Source of the DNA: Paraburkholderia hiiakae
GTDB taxonomy: Bacteria; Pseudomonadota; Gammaproteobacteria; Burkholderiales; Burkholderiaceae
Length of the DNA: 64,000 nucleotides
Assembly (NCBI RefSeq): GCF_904848665.1
Contig: NZ_CAJHCQ010000011.1
Location: 212,981 to 276,980 of the forward strand
Direction of reading: 5' to 3'
The notes beneath the pieces are model-generated. The model worked only from the letters and a program-made list of their open reading frames with translations. It was not told where the DNA came from and did not search any database. How positions within the stretch are numbered: position 1 is the first letter of the stretch; every line of letters begins with the position of its first letter. The position numbers and the translations under genes were made by a program. Shown piece by piece: positions 25,121-34,283 of this stretch.

Positions 25121-26065
25121 ATGGACGATCGCCTGAGCGGCGTGGCCGAATTCGTGGACGTGGTGGACGCGGGCAGCTTCTCGGCCGCGGGCGAGCGCCT
25201 TGGCGTGACGCGCTCGGCGGTGGCGAAGATCGTCGCGCGGCTCGAGCAGCGCCTCGGCGTGCGTCTGCTGCAGCGGACCACGCGCAGTTTGAGCCTGACC
25301 GACGAAGGTCACGCCTACTACGAGCAGTGCCGCCGCGTGCTGGGCGAGCTGAGCGCCGTGGAAGCCGCCTTCGATCACGGCCGGCGCGAGCCCTCGGGGC
25401 GCTTGCGGATCAGCGCGCCGGTGCTGTTCGGGCGCCAGTGCGTCGCGCCCGTGGTGCGCCGGCTCGTGGAGGAGCATCCGCGGCTGAATGTCGAACTGTC
25501 GTTCAGCGACCGCGTGGCCGATCTTGTCGAGGACGGCTTCGATCTGGCCGTGCGCATCGGCACGCTGCCCGACTACGGCACGCTCGTCGCGCGCCGGCTC
25601 GGCGTGCAGCGTATGGGCATCTGCGCGTCGCCTGCGTATCTCGCGCAGCACGGCAAGCCCGCCGACGTCGCCTCGCTCGCCACGCATACCGGCATCGCGT
25701 ATGGCCGCGCCGGGCAAACCCCGGCGTGGCGTGTGCGCGGCCCGGGCGGCGAAGTCGAAGAGTGCCGGCTCGCGTCGCGGCTGTGCTTCGACGACCTGCT
25801 GGCGATTGCCGATGCGGCCGCCGCCGGCGCCGGTCTCGCGTGGCTGCCGTGCTGGCTCATGGGCCCGTATTTGAGCGACGGACGACTCGAGCTCGTCATG
25901 GACAGCAAGAGCGTGATGGGCGACGAAGTCCACGTCGTGCGACAGAAGGCGCGCCATATGCCGTCGAAGGTGCGCGTGGCGGTGGATGCGCTCGTCGCGG
26001 ATATTTCCCGCATGCTCGGCGCTGAACAGGAGCACGCGGAGCACGCCCACCTGGACGCAAATTGA
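25121..26065 (+). CDS. LysR family transcriptional regulator
   Basis: The 314-residue protein has the LysR helix-turn-helix (FSAAGERLGVTRSAVAKIVA, about residues 20-39) and an effector domain of the CrgA/YafC type (RIGTLPDYGTLVARRLG). AAAAGGAG precedes the ATG at 25121. It is divergent from the alcohol dehydrogenase and probably regulates it, perhaps in response to an electrophile or quinone. Confidence 0.87.
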   Translation: MDDRLSGVAEFVDVVDAGSFSAAGERLGVTRSAVAKIVARLEQRLGVRLLQRTTRSLSLTDEGHAYYEQCRRVLGELSAVEAAFDHGRREPSGRLRISAPVLFGRQCVAPVVRRLVEEHPRLNVELSFSDRVADLVEDGFDLAVRIGTLPDYGTLVARRLGVQRMGICASPAYLAQHGKPADVASLATHTGIAYGRAGQTPAWRVRGPGGEVEECRLASRLCFDDLLAIADAAAAGAGLAWLPCWLMGPYLSDGRLELVMDSKSVMGDEVHVVRQKARHMPSKVRVAVDALVADISRMLGAEQEHAEHAHLDAN

Positions 26066-26173
26066 CGAAATTTCATCAAGATTTCCGTTGAGCGCGACTG
26101 GCGCGCCGCTTATGTTTGATCCCAAGAAGATGTTGCCGCTCGAAGCACGGCCAACGGGATCAAGGAGACTTCG

Positions 26174-26370
26174 GTGTCGAACACGGAAACCAGCGCAATC
26201 CTGTGGGCGATGCCCGCGTTCTTCCTCCACGGCACGCTCAACTCGCTGCTGGAAATCGGCGACACGCTGCGTGCCGATACGGTGATCGTCGGCATTGGCG
26301 TCGAGCCTGCCGATGGGCTTGCACGTGCGGCTGGAATCGAGGTCGTGCGCGGGATCGTCCTGCCTGGACG
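26174..26370 (+). pseudogene. Relic of a FAD-dependent ferredoxin/rubredoxin reductase, joined to unrelated sequence
   Basis: After a GTG with an AAGGAG site, about 28 unrecognised residues are followed by LRADTVIVGIGVEPADGLAR and a GIEV-GIV motif. This is the segment just before the FAD-binding GDC motif in NAD(P)H:rubredoxin/ferredoxin reductases. The FAD motif and everything after it are missing, and the frame runs out of homology before the next gene. It looks like a roughly 35-codon fragment of a gene of about 400 codons. The short length limits certainty. Confidence 0.6.
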
Positions 26371-26384
26371 CGAAAAACGGAGAC

Positions 26385-27251
26385 ATGATGGCGCAACGAC
26401 TCCTGGTGTTCCAGTCACTCTGGTCGATGGAACGCCGCCATACCGATGGCTACGAGCGCACGCTCGAAGAAAACGTGCGGATGATCGCCGAAGCGGGCTT
26501 CGACGGCGTGAGCGCGCATTGCACGAATCGCGAGGACGTGAAGCGTGTCGCAGAGTTACGCAAAACATACGGACTGGCGGCGGAAGGCCAGTGCTTCCCC
26601 GCGACCGTGGACGACCTGCAGCCGGTGCTTGAAATCGCAACCGAATTCGGCCTGCACCATGTCGACCTTCAACCCGACGTGCGCCCGCGCACGCAGCGCG
26701 AGGCGCTCGTGTTGCTGGACGGATGGCAGCGCCTGGCCGAGCAGGTGAACATACCTGTCTACATCGAAACGCATCGCGACCGCATGACGACGGACCTGTA
26801 TTTCACGCTCGATCTGCTCGACGCGCGGCCCGACCTCAAACTGCTCGGCGACATTTCGCACTACCTGGTGGGGCGCGAGTTCGCATGGCCGGTATCGGAA
26901 GAGAATCACGCGCTCATGCATCGCATACTCGATGCTTCCTGGGCGTTTCATGGCCGCGTGGCTAGCCGCGAACAGGTGCAGATCGAGCTATCCTTCGCGC
27001 CGCACCGCAAATGGGTGGATCTCTTTCTCGACTGGTGGCGCTATGGCTTTCACTCGTGGCGCAAGCGTGCGGGCGCGGACGACACGCTCGCGTTCACCTG
27101 CGAGCTGGGGCCGCAGCCCTATGCGATCATCGGTCCGGACGGCAACGACACGACCGACCGCTGGCGCGAATCGCTGCTCATGCGCGACTGGATTCGCGCG
27201 CTGTGGCGAGAGGTGGAAAAGGAATCTGGGCGCGCAAGTGCCGCAGCTTGA
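26385..27251 (+). CDS. Sugar phosphate isomerase/epimerase-like TIM-barrel protein
   Basis: The 288-residue protein has the xylose-isomerase-like TIM-barrel pattern: repeated FDGVSAH, HHVDLQPDV, IPVYIETHRDR and LLGDISHYLVG strands with acidic and histidine metal ligands. Members isomerise or epimerise sugars, inositol derivatives or keto acids with a divalent metal. Two adjacent ATG codons at 26385 and 26388 follow CGGAG; either may be used. It converges on a LacI gene, with only ten bases between the stops. The substrate is unknown. Confidence 0.78.
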   Translation: MMAQRLLVFQSLWSMERRHTDGYERTLEENVRMIAEAGFDGVSAHCTNREDVKRVAELRKTYGLAAEGQCFPATVDDLQPVLEIATEFGLHHVDLQPDVRPRTQREALVLLDGWQRLAEQVNIPVYIETHRDRMTTDLYFTLDLLDARPDLKLLGDISHYLVGREFAWPVSEENHALMHRILDASWAFHGRVASREQVQIELSFAPHRKWVDLFLDWWRYGFHSWRKRAGADDTLAFTCELGPQPYAIIGPDGNDTTDRWRESLLMRDWIRALWREVEKESGRASAAA

Positions 27252-27261
27252 AACTGGAAAC

Positions 27262-28326
27262 TCAATTTCCAACGCCCAGATACGGATTGCGTCTCACATT
27301 CGCCGAGCAGAAAATCCGGAACTCCACCGGCCCCGGAGGCGCGGGCGTTTCGAGCACGCCGCATGCGTTGAGCGCATGCTGCAGCGCTGAGATGACCTGC
27401 CCGTCGGGGTCCTGGTCGATGGCGATGTCCATGGTCCCCTCCTCGATGTACTGGCGGTGCAGGTCGAGCATTTCATGGCCTGCCCACACGATCTTTCCCG
27501 TCGCGCCCACCTTGCGCAACGCGGCCTCGATTCCCGCCGACGCGTAGCCGCTGTTGTAGATGCCGACCACGTCGCCGCGTTTGAGCGACTTGAGCACCGC
27601 GCGATGACATTGGTCCACGTCATCGAGCGTTTCCACGGCTTCCTCGTCGCAAACGAGATGCGGAAACGATTCAGCCAATTGCTCGCGGCACCCGCTGATC
27701 CGCTCGATATGCGCGTGATAGTCCTTGCGCGAGCAGATCAGCAGCACGCGGCCCGGCTCTTTCGCGAGGCGCCCGACGAAATAGCCCGCCGTGCGGCCCG
27801 CAAGCCGGTTGTCGATGCCCGCGTAATGCACGCGCTCGACCGCATCGATATCGGTGACCATCGTCACCACGGCCTCGCCCTGGGCGATCACGCTGCGCAG
27901 CGCGTCGCGCACCGCCGCCGTATCGTGCGTGGTGACGATCAAGCCCGCGCGTTTGTAATTCGGCTTCAGGATGGCGCGGGTAATGACGGCGTCGTCGGCT
28001 TCGGGCAGGAACTGCCGGTGCAGCACGATGCGCCGGTCGAGCATTTGCATGGAGCGTTCGAGGCCCAGTGTCAGCCGCTGAAAAAACGGCGTGCTGTTTT
28101 GCGGCAGCAAAACGTCGATATGCACCAGCCCGTGATGCGTTTCGGGTAGTACACGCGGCACGCCGAGCTGGCGGGCGGCCGTTACGACACGCGCGCGCAT
28201 CGCGGCGGACACGCTGCCGCGCTCGTTGAGCACGCGGTCGACCGTGGCGGGGCTCACGCCCGCGGCTTCGGCAATCTCCACGAAACGCGCCGTGCGCTTG
28301 CGGCGCGGCGAAGCGGTGTCCGTCAT
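27262..28326 (-). CDS. LacI family regulator
   Basis: The 354-residue protein has a LacI helix-turn-helix (EIAEAAGVSPATVDRVLNER, about residues 17-36) and a sugar-binding-type effector domain. The TVDRVLNER form belongs to the subgroup seen next to inositol, rhizopine and similar sugar systems. The start at 28326 is preferred because the helix-turn-helix then begins at the usual distance. It converges on the TIM-barrel gene and is flanked on both sides by gene relics, so its original target operon may be lost or elsewhere. Confidence 0.87.
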   Translation of the reverse strand: MTDTASPRRKRTARFVEIAEAAGVSPATVDRVLNERGSVSAAMRARVVTAARQLGVPRVLPETHHGLVHIDVLLPQNSTPFFQRLTLGLERSMQMLDRRIVLHRQFLPEADDAVITRAILKPNYKRAGLIVTTHDTAAVRDALRSVIAQGEAVVTMVTDIDAVERVHYAGIDNRLAGRTAGYFVGRLAKEPGRVLLICSRKDYHAHIERISGCREQLAESFPHLVCDEEAVETLDDVDQCHRAVLKSLKRGDVVGIYNSGYASAGIEAALRKVGATGKIVWAGHEMLDLHRQYIEEGTMDIAIDQDPDGQVISALQHALNACGVLETPAPPGPVEFRIFCSANVRRNPYLGVGN

Positions 28327-28430
28327 GGGGCGTCTCCATCCGTTTTGTTGTCTGCTCGGCATTGACAAACCCGCGCGCGGCGTAGTCGCATTGCAGCACG
28401 AAGCGGCTTGATCCGCCGCGTTGCCGCTGA

Positions 28431-28796
28431 CGAAAAATCATCAATCTTTTCGTTGAGGCGAGTCATCATCATCACCTCGCGGGCGAAGACATTTTCTATC
28501 CCGATCTCACGGGCCTCGTGCACATCTCAGGCGTGGAAGACAGCGCGCGGAAAGTGGACGAGATGCGCGACGGCCATCGCGTGCTCGTGGGCCGCGACGA
28601 CTGTCTCGGCAACGTGCGCCAGCTCGCGGCGCTGCGCGCGCGTGGCTACCGCGGTTACGCCTCGTACGAACCGTTCGCCGATGAAATCGCTCAGGCCAGC
28701 GACATCGAGCAGCGTCTCGCGGCGAGCATGAGCCATATCCGCGAAGCGCTCGACGTCGCAATGGATGAGCCACGCCAATTGGCCACTGCGGCGTAG
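28431..28796 (+). pseudogene. C-terminal fragment of a sugar isomerase/epimerase TIM-barrel protein
   Basis: An open frame of about 120 codons begins right after an in-frame stop at 28428 and has no plausible start. It reads HHHHLAGEDIFYPDLTGLV, then HISGVED, EMRDGHRVLVG and GYRGYASYEPF, the last barrel strands and metal-binding region of IolE/IolI-like or hydroxypyruvate-isomerase-like proteins. The N-terminal half is absent. It lies 104 bases upstream of and divergent from the LacI gene, where a target operon would be expected, so it is probably the remnant of the regulated pathway. Confidence 0.7.
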
Positions 28797-28958
28797 GGAG
28801 TGCGCATTGGGAATGCGTCATGCGTCTGATTTCGACTCGCAGGTGACGCCTCCATCGAAGCAAAAACGACGTCCTTTGATACACTGCCGCAGGAGCGAGG
28901 CCGGTGTTCGTGCCGTGCAAACTCACGCAGACAGACGAGAATCATAATAAGGAACGTC

Positions 28959-29276
28959 ATGACAAGGAATGTTCGATGGAGTTCGGCCCTGCGGACTACG
29001 ATTGGTCTGGTCGGCCTGCTGATCGCGCACGCGGCGCTGGCAGATGGTCAGTCGTCCTATGATGATTGTATGCTGTCTGGATTGCGCGACGCCCGCAATG
29101 AGGCTGCATCGAACTATATCCAGCGCTCGTGCTACGCGCTGTATCGGAATGGCGAAATGCTGTTGCCGCGCGAGAAGGCATACCACGAGTGCATCCTGCA
29201 GAATATGCCGGGCGCGAGAGAACCGTCCGCGATTTCACGGATCGCTCAGATCTGCTCCCGGCGGGGGCAGATGTAA
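28959..29276 (+). CDS. VF_A0006-like four-cysteine exported protein
   Basis: The 105-residue product has a signal peptide ending near AALA-DG at residue 29. Four cysteines at 37, 58, 78 and 99 are spaced by 20, 19 and 20 residues. The two halves resemble each other (YDDCMLSG...YIQRSC and YHECILQN...RIAQIC), implying an internal duplication, probably with disulfides in the periplasm. Function is unknown. It is monocistronic and ends 34 bases before a strong terminator. Confidence 0.75.
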   Translation: MTRNVRWSSALRTTIGLVGLLIAHAALADGQSSYDDCMLSGLRDARNEAASNYIQRSCYALYRNGEMLLPREKAYHECILQNMPGAREPSAISRIAQICSRRGQM

Positions 29277-29308
29277 GTCCGTGTCCACGGGCTCCCTGCG
29301 ACGCGCCA

Positions 29309-29339
29309 TAAAAAAAGCCCACGTGAAGTGGGCTTTTTT
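29309..29339. terminator. Bidirectional terminator
   Basis: Stem GCCCAC / GTGGGC with loop GTGAA is flanked by six A on the left and six T on the right, so it works on both strands. It separates the four-cysteine gene from the convergent mmsA. Confidence 0.92.
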
Positions 29340-29356
29340 CCTCTCACCAACAGTCG

Positions 29357-30868
29357 TTACTTCGCCACCGGCATCGAAAACTCCGCACCCTTTTCGGTGC
29401 TTTCCGGCCAGCGCTGCATGATCGACTTCTGCTTCGTATAGAAGCGCACGCCTTCTTCGCCATACGCGTGCATGTCGCCAAAGAGGCTGCGCTTCCAGCC
29501 GCCAAAGCCGTGCCATGCCATCGGCACCGGAATCGGCACATTGATGCCCACCATGCCCACTTCGATCTGGCGGCCGAACTCGCGCGCCACGTTGCCGTCG
29601 CGCGTAAAGCAGGCCACGCCGTTGCCGAACTCGTGGTCGTTGATCAGTTGCACCGCTTCGGCAAAATCCCTGGCGCGCACGCAGGCGAGCACCGGCCCGA
29701 AGATCTCTTCCTTGTAGATGCGCATTTCAGGCGTGACGTTGTCGAACAGCGTGCCGCCGGTGAAGAAGCCATCTTCATGGCCGGGCACCTTCAGGCCGCG
29801 CCCATCGACCACGAGCGTCGCGCCTTCTTCCACGCCGGTCGCGATATAGCCTTCGATGCGCTCGAGCGCCTGCTTCGTGACGATCGGGCCCATTTCCGCG
29901 TCGGCTTCCATGCCGTTCTTGATCTTCAGCGTGCGGGCGCGCTCGGCGAGGCGCGGCACGATCTTGTCGGCGACATCGCCCACCAGCACGGCCACCGAGA
30001 TCGCCATGCAGCGCTCGCCGGCCGACCCGTAGCCCGCGCCGATCAGCGCATCCACGGTTTGTTCGATATCGGCGTCGGGCATCACGACCATATGGTTCTT
30101 CGCGCCGCCCAGCGCCTGCACGCGCTTGCCGTGCTTCGCGCCGGTCTCGTAGATATAGTTCGCGATCGGTGTGGAGCCCACGAAGCTCACAGCCTTCACG
30201 TCGCGGTGCGCGAGGAGGGCGTCGACCACGACCTTGTCGCCCTGGACGACGTTGAACACGCCGTCGGGCAGGCCCGCTTCCTTGAGCAGACGCGCCATGA
30301 AAAGCGAAGCCGAAGGATCGCGCTCGCTAGGCTTGAGGATGAACGTGCAGCCCGCTGCGAGCGCCACCGGGAACATCCAGCACGGCACCATGCAGGGGAA
30401 GTTGAACGGCGTGATGCCGGCCACCACGCCCAGCGGTTGGCGCACGGTCCAGTTGTCCATGCCCGTGGAAACCTGCTCGGTGTAGTCGCCCTTGAGCAGT
30501 TGCGGAATGCCGCAGGCAAATTCGATCACGTCGATGCCGCGCGCGACTTCGCCCTGCGCGTCGGAGAACACCTTGCCATGCTCGGCCGTGATGATGGCCG
30601 CGAGTTCGTCCTTGTGGCGATTCATCAGTTCGAGAAAACGCAGCATGACGCGCGCGCGGCGAATGGGCGGCGTGTCGCGCCAGGCCGGGAACGCGGCTTT
30701 CGCGCTCGCCACGGCGGCGTCCACATCGGCCGCTTCGCCCAGCACGAGGCGGCGCGCGGTGGCGCCGGTCGCGGGGTTGAAGATCGCTTGCGTACGGTCG
30801 CCCGCGCCGCGTTCGGTCTTGCCGCCGATAAAGTGGATCACGTCTGCGGAATCGGTGTAGGCCTGCAT
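29357..30868 (-). CDS. mmsA: CoA-acylating methylmalonate-semialdehyde dehydrogenase
   Basis: The 503-residue aldehyde dehydrogenase matches MmsA/IolA. FVGSTPIANYIY forms the NAD site, and GYGSAGERCMAIS holds the catalytic cysteine near residue 287. It oxidises methylmalonate or malonate semialdehyde to propionyl- or acetyl-CoA in valine, beta-alanine or inositol breakdown. It is a single gene, without mmsB beside it, and is divergent from LysR across 184 bp that hold a 24-bp palindrome. The start at 30868 agrees with the family N-terminus. Confidence 0.92.
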   Translation of the reverse strand: MQAYTDSADVIHFIGGKTERGAGDRTQAIFNPATGATARRLVLGEAADVDAAVASAKAAFPAWRDTPPIRRARVMLRFLELMNRHKDELAAIITAEHGKVFSDAQGEVARGIDVIEFACGIPQLLKGDYTEQVSTGMDNWTVRQPLGVVAGITPFNFPCMVPCWMFPVALAAGCTFILKPSERDPSASLFMARLLKEAGLPDGVFNVVQGDKVVVDALLAHRDVKAVSFVGSTPIANYIYETGAKHGKRVQALGGAKNHMVVMPDADIEQTVDALIGAGYGSAGERCMAISVAVLVGDVADKIVPRLAERARTLKIKNGMEADAEMGPIVTKQALERIEGYIATGVEEGATLVVDGRGLKVPGHEDGFFTGGTLFDNVTPEMRIYKEEIFGPVLACVRARDFAEAVQLINDHEFGNGVACFTRDGNVAREFGRQIEVGMVGINVPIPVPMAWHGFGGWKRSLFGDMHAYGEEGVRFYTKQKSIMQRWPESTEKGAEFSMPVAK

Positions 30869-30946
30869 GTCATCTCCTCGTCTGGTGAGTGCGTGCCGCC
30901 AGTCTACGGAGACCGCGGAGGCGGGGAAAGACTCTGTCGCTGAATT

Positions 30947-30970
30947 GATTGTTTTCAGCTGTGAACAATC
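30947..30970. promoter_or_regulatory. 24-bp near-palindrome, probable LysR operator for mmsA
   Basis: Arms GATTGTT and AACAATC are perfect, with CAGCTG at the centre; 20 of 24 positions are symmetric. It lies 79 bases upstream of mmsA and 83 bases upstream of the divergent LysR gene. Confidence 0.6.
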
Positions 30971-31052
30971 GCTTGCAGAGTCTGTGAAAGATGCGCAGAC
31001 GGCATGCTAGTATCGGCGCGGGGATCACGAGTTTTGACGCGGACTTTCGTTC

Positions 31053-31994
31053 ATGGATACGCAGCGAGTCGAGGCACTCTGGACGCATTTGCACTGGCTC
31101 AATGTGCTCGCCACACAGGGCAGCTATACCGCGGCGGCGGCGCGCCTGGGCGTAAGCAAGGCGGCCGTGAGCCAGCGCATTGCCGAACTGGAGCGGGTGG
31201 CGGGCGTGCCGCTTGTGCAGCGCACCACGCGCAGCGTGCGCTTCACGGAGGCGGGGCTGCGGCTCGTGGAAGACACTCGCGCGCAGTTCGACAGTATTGC
31301 CGCCAGTTTTGCGAGCGTGCGCGAGATGGCCGATGTCGCGCGCGGCACCGTGCGCGTCACCGCGCCCGTGGCGTTCGCGCGCCAGCAACTGGTGCCGCGG
31401 CTTGCGCAGTTTTCGCGCGCCCATCCCGAAGTGCGCGTGCAACTGGAGCTTTCCGACCGGCTGACCTCGATCGCGACCGAAGGGTTCGATCTCGCGATCC
31501 GCCATAGCGCGCAGGTGCCCGAAACTCACGTGGCCTGGAAGCTGTGCGACACGCGCTCGGTCATTGTCGCCACGCGCACTTACCTCAAGCAGCGCGGCAC
31601 GCCGCAAACGCCCGCCGATCTCGCCCAGCACGACTGTCTGTTCTATCCCCGCGCGCTGGGCGCGGGCGTGTGGACGTTCGAAAAAGCCGGCCGCCGCGCG
31701 CAAGGCGCGCGCGAGACGGTGACGGTGAACGGCCCGTTCTCGGCCAACAACAGCGAAGCGCTGCGCGACGCGGCGCTCGAACATCTCGGCATCGCGCTGC
31801 TACCCGACTTCAGCGCGCAGGCCGCGCTGCAGGCCGGCAAGCTCGCGGTGCTGCTGGCCGACTGGCGTCCGGTGGGCGCGTTCGCTTCGCAACTGCACGT
31901 CGTGCGGCCGTATGGGGCGCAAGTGCCGCGTGCGGTCAAGCACTTTACGGAGTTCCTGCGGCAGACGTTCAAGGATGGCTTTCCGCTGGTGTGA
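31053..31994 (+). CDS. LysR family transcriptional regulator (CrgA-like)
   Basis: The 313-residue protein has the LysR helix-turn-helix (YTAAAARLGVSKAAVSQRIA, about residues 24-43) and a LysR substrate domain with the EGFDLAIRHS motif of the CrgA group. It is divergent from mmsA and probably regulates it and itself. No strong ribosome site is visible, but the start gives the normal family N-terminus. Confidence 0.87.
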   Translation: MDTQRVEALWTHLHWLNVLATQGSYTAAAARLGVSKAAVSQRIAELERVAGVPLVQRTTRSVRFTEAGLRLVEDTRAQFDSIAASFASVREMADVARGTVRVTAPVAFARQQLVPRLAQFSRAHPEVRVQLELSDRLTSIATEGFDLAIRHSAQVPETHVAWKLCDTRSVIVATRTYLKQRGTPQTPADLAQHDCLFYPRALGAGVWTFEKAGRRAQGARETVTVNGPFSANNSEALRDAALEHLGIALLPDFSAQAALQAGKLAVLLADWRPVGAFASQLHVVRPYGAQVPRAVKHFTEFLRQTFKDGFPLV

Positions 31995-32103
31995 CGCGCG
32001 CACGCAGCCATGCCTTCGCCTTGCTGATGTGTTTTTGATAGCTTTTTGGTATCCCCGGCGCCGGGTGCCAACGCTATGCTTGAGTCAAATCGGAGGCAGA
32101 CGC

Positions 32104-33306
32104 ATGAATCAGCACGAGACACCCGTGGTGGATTTGGGGCGGCAATGGTACGCCGAGCGAGAGTGCTCGCTAGAGGCATTCGTGAACCGGCTGCACGACG
32201 ACGGCCGCTCGTTGCGTTTCGCGAGCGATGTGCGGCAGCGCATTCCCGTGTACGGCTGCCAGGCACTCCAGAGCGTGCTTGACGACGCGACGCAGCGCGC
32301 GCAATTGCAGGCCGAGTGGGCGTACGTGCTGCACGACGGCGCCGGCGTGCTGGTGCTCGAACGCGCTTACGCCAACACGCAGCTAGTGGACGAAGCGACC
32401 GCCGTGTTCGAATCCATCATTCGCGACGAGCGGGAGAAGGGCGCGAGTGGTGCGGACCATTTTGCCAAGGCAGGCGCGAACGACCGCATATGGAACGCGC
32501 AACAGAAGCTCTGCCTCGAGGCGCCCGCCGTATTCGTCGATTACTTCGCGAACCTGCCGCTCATGGCCCTATGCGAGGCATGGCTCGGCCCGTGCTATCA
32601 GATGACCTCGCAGGTCAACGTCGTGCGTCCTGGCGGCGCGGCGCAGGAGGCGCACCGCGACTATCACCTGGGATTCCAGACGATCGAGGAGGCGCAACGC
32701 TATCCGGCGCACGTGCATCACGTATCGCCTTTCCTCACGCTCCAGGGGGCGGTGGCGCACAGCGATATGCCGCTCGAGAGCGGGCCGACCAAACTCTTGC
32801 CATACTCGCAGCGCTATGCAGAGGGCTATCTTGCATGGCGGCGCGCTGATTTCCGCGCGTATTTCGAAGCGCATTGCGTGCAGTTGCCGCTCGCAAAGGG
32901 CGACGCCTTGTTCTTCAATCCCGCGCTATTTCATGCGGCGGGCGCGAACCGCACCGCCGACGTGCAGCGCATGGCGAACCTGCTGCAGGTTTCATCGGCG
33001 ATGGGTCGCGCAATGGAGGCGCTCGACCGCACGAGCATGTGCGAAGCGATCTATCCCGTGCTGCACGAGCGCCGAACGAAAGGCGGCTCGGGGGTTGCAG
33101 TCGAACTCGCGAGCGTTGCGGCCATCGCGTCGTGCGCGGAAGGCTATCCGTTTCCCACGAATCTCGACCGCGACCCGCCCGTGGGCGGCCTCGCGCCAGA
33201 AAGCCAGCAGGCGCTCATGCAGCGCGCGCTGCGCGAGGACTGGGAACCGGGCAGATTCGCGCAGGCGTTGCGCGCGCATGACGCGCGACGCGATCCTGCG
33301 ACCTGA
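32104..33306 (+). CDS. Phytanoyl-CoA dioxygenase (PhyH) family Fe(II)/2-oxoglutarate oxygenase
   Basis: The 400-residue protein has the PhyH cupin core. HRDYHLGF near residue 184 supplies the HxD iron ligands, and a distal histidine follows in ALFFNPALFHAAGANRT near 281. RTADVQR probably provides the arginine that binds 2-oxoglutarate. Relatives hydroxylate CoA esters, compatible solutes or secondary metabolites; the substrate is not predictable. The ATG follows GGAGGCAGACGC. It stands alone between LysR and a convergent epimerase gene. Confidence 0.78.
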   Translation: MNQHETPVVDLGRQWYAERECSLEAFVNRLHDDGRSLRFASDVRQRIPVYGCQALQSVLDDATQRAQLQAEWAYVLHDGAGVLVLERAYANTQLVDEATAVFESIIRDEREKGASGADHFAKAGANDRIWNAQQKLCLEAPAVFVDYFANLPLMALCEAWLGPCYQMTSQVNVVRPGGAAQEAHRDYHLGFQTIEEAQRYPAHVHHVSPFLTLQGAVAHSDMPLESGPTKLLPYSQRYAEGYLAWRRADFRAYFEAHCVQLPLAKGDALFFNPALFHAAGANRTADVQRMANLLQVSSAMGRAMEALDRTSMCEAIYPVLHERRTKGGSGVAVELASVAAIASCAEGYPFPTNLDRDPPVGGLAPESQQALMQRALREDWEPGRFAQALRAHDARRDPAT

Positions 33307-33309
33307 AGC

Positions 33310-34203
33310 TCACACCTCGGCGAAGCGCGCTTCGTTCAGATCGGCGATGAGCGTCGGACCGGTCGGGCGCCAGCCGAGCCGCGCCTGGGTGAGCGCGCTC
33401 GAAGCGGGCATGTCCATACCGACGAACATACCCATCCACCCGAAATGCGCGGCCGCGTCCTCCGGCGCGATCGAACCGGCCGGCAGGCCGAGCCCGCGGC
33501 CGAGCGCCTCGGCGATTTCGCGGCTGCTCACGCCTTCTTCGCCGACCGCGTGATAGCGCGCGCCGGGCTGCCCTTTTTCCACGGCGAGGCGGTAGAGGCG
33601 CACGACGTCGGACAGATGGCCGGCCGGCCAGCGGTTCTGACCGTCGCCCACGTAGGCGCAAACACCTTTTTCGCGTGCGATCGCTACGAGCGGCGTAATG
33701 AGCCCCTGGCGCAACGGGTTGTGGACTTGCGGCAGCCGCACCGCGCCCACGTTGAGCCCCTGTTCCAGCAGCACTTGCCCGGCCAGTTCGGACGCAATGC
33801 GCGGGTTGGGATGGCTCGTATTGAGGACGTCTTCGCTCGCCAGCTCGCCGTGCGCTCCGCTGCCGATGCCCGTGCCGGAGGTGATGAGCAACGGTCGCCC
33901 GGAGCCGGCGAGCGCGGCGCCGAGTGCCGCAATGGCGCGCTTGTCCTTTTCGCAGTTCTCGACGAAGCGCGAGAAGTCATGATCGAAGGCGGTATGGATC
34001 ACGGCGTCCGCCTGCTCCGCGCCGCTGCACAGCGTTTGCGGGTCCTCCAGCGTGCCGCGATGTACATGGGCGCCCGCCTTGGCGAGCGCCTGTGCGCCGG
34101 CTTCCGAGCGGGTCATGCCAATCACCTCGTGACCGGCTTCGATGAGTTCCGGCACGAGCGCCGAGCCGATGAAGCCGGTCGCACCGGTCAGAAAAATACG
34201 CAT
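33310..34203 (-). CDS. NAD-dependent epimerase/dehydratase family (extended SDR)
   Basis: The 297-residue protein has the Rossmann motif TGATGFIGS at residues 6-14 and an atypical extended-SDR core without an obvious YxxxK pair (TSGTGIGSG replaces the usual serine region). This fits the atypical SDR group that binds NADP as a reductase or sensor, such as the 3-beta-HSD-like or YwnB-like proteins. It is divergent from an XRE regulator 80 bp away, its likely regulator. Confidence 0.8.
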   Translation of the reverse strand: MRIFLTGATGFIGSALVPELIEAGHEVIGMTRSEAGAQALAKAGAHVHRGTLEDPQTLCSGAEQADAVIHTAFDHDFSRFVENCEKDKRAIAALGAALAGSGRPLLITSGTGIGSGAHGELASEDVLNTSHPNPRIASELAGQVLLEQGLNVGAVRLPQVHNPLRQGLITPLVAIAREKGVCAYVGDGQNRWPAGHLSDVVRLYRLAVEKGQPGARYHAVGEEGVSSREIAEALGRGLGLPAGSIAPEDAAAHFGWMGMFVGMDMPASSALTQARLGWRPTGPTLIADLNEARFAEV

Positions 34204-34283
34204 GGTCGCTTCTCCTGGGTCGTGACTGGCGTACTATCTCCAAATTCTTTATACCGTTAAAGTAGTGAGTTCATCATATTAAG

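Noticed and set aside
29468..30943. 491-codon plus-strand frame opposite mmsA
   Set aside because: It is the antisense of a well-conserved aldehyde dehydrogenase and has shadow composition.
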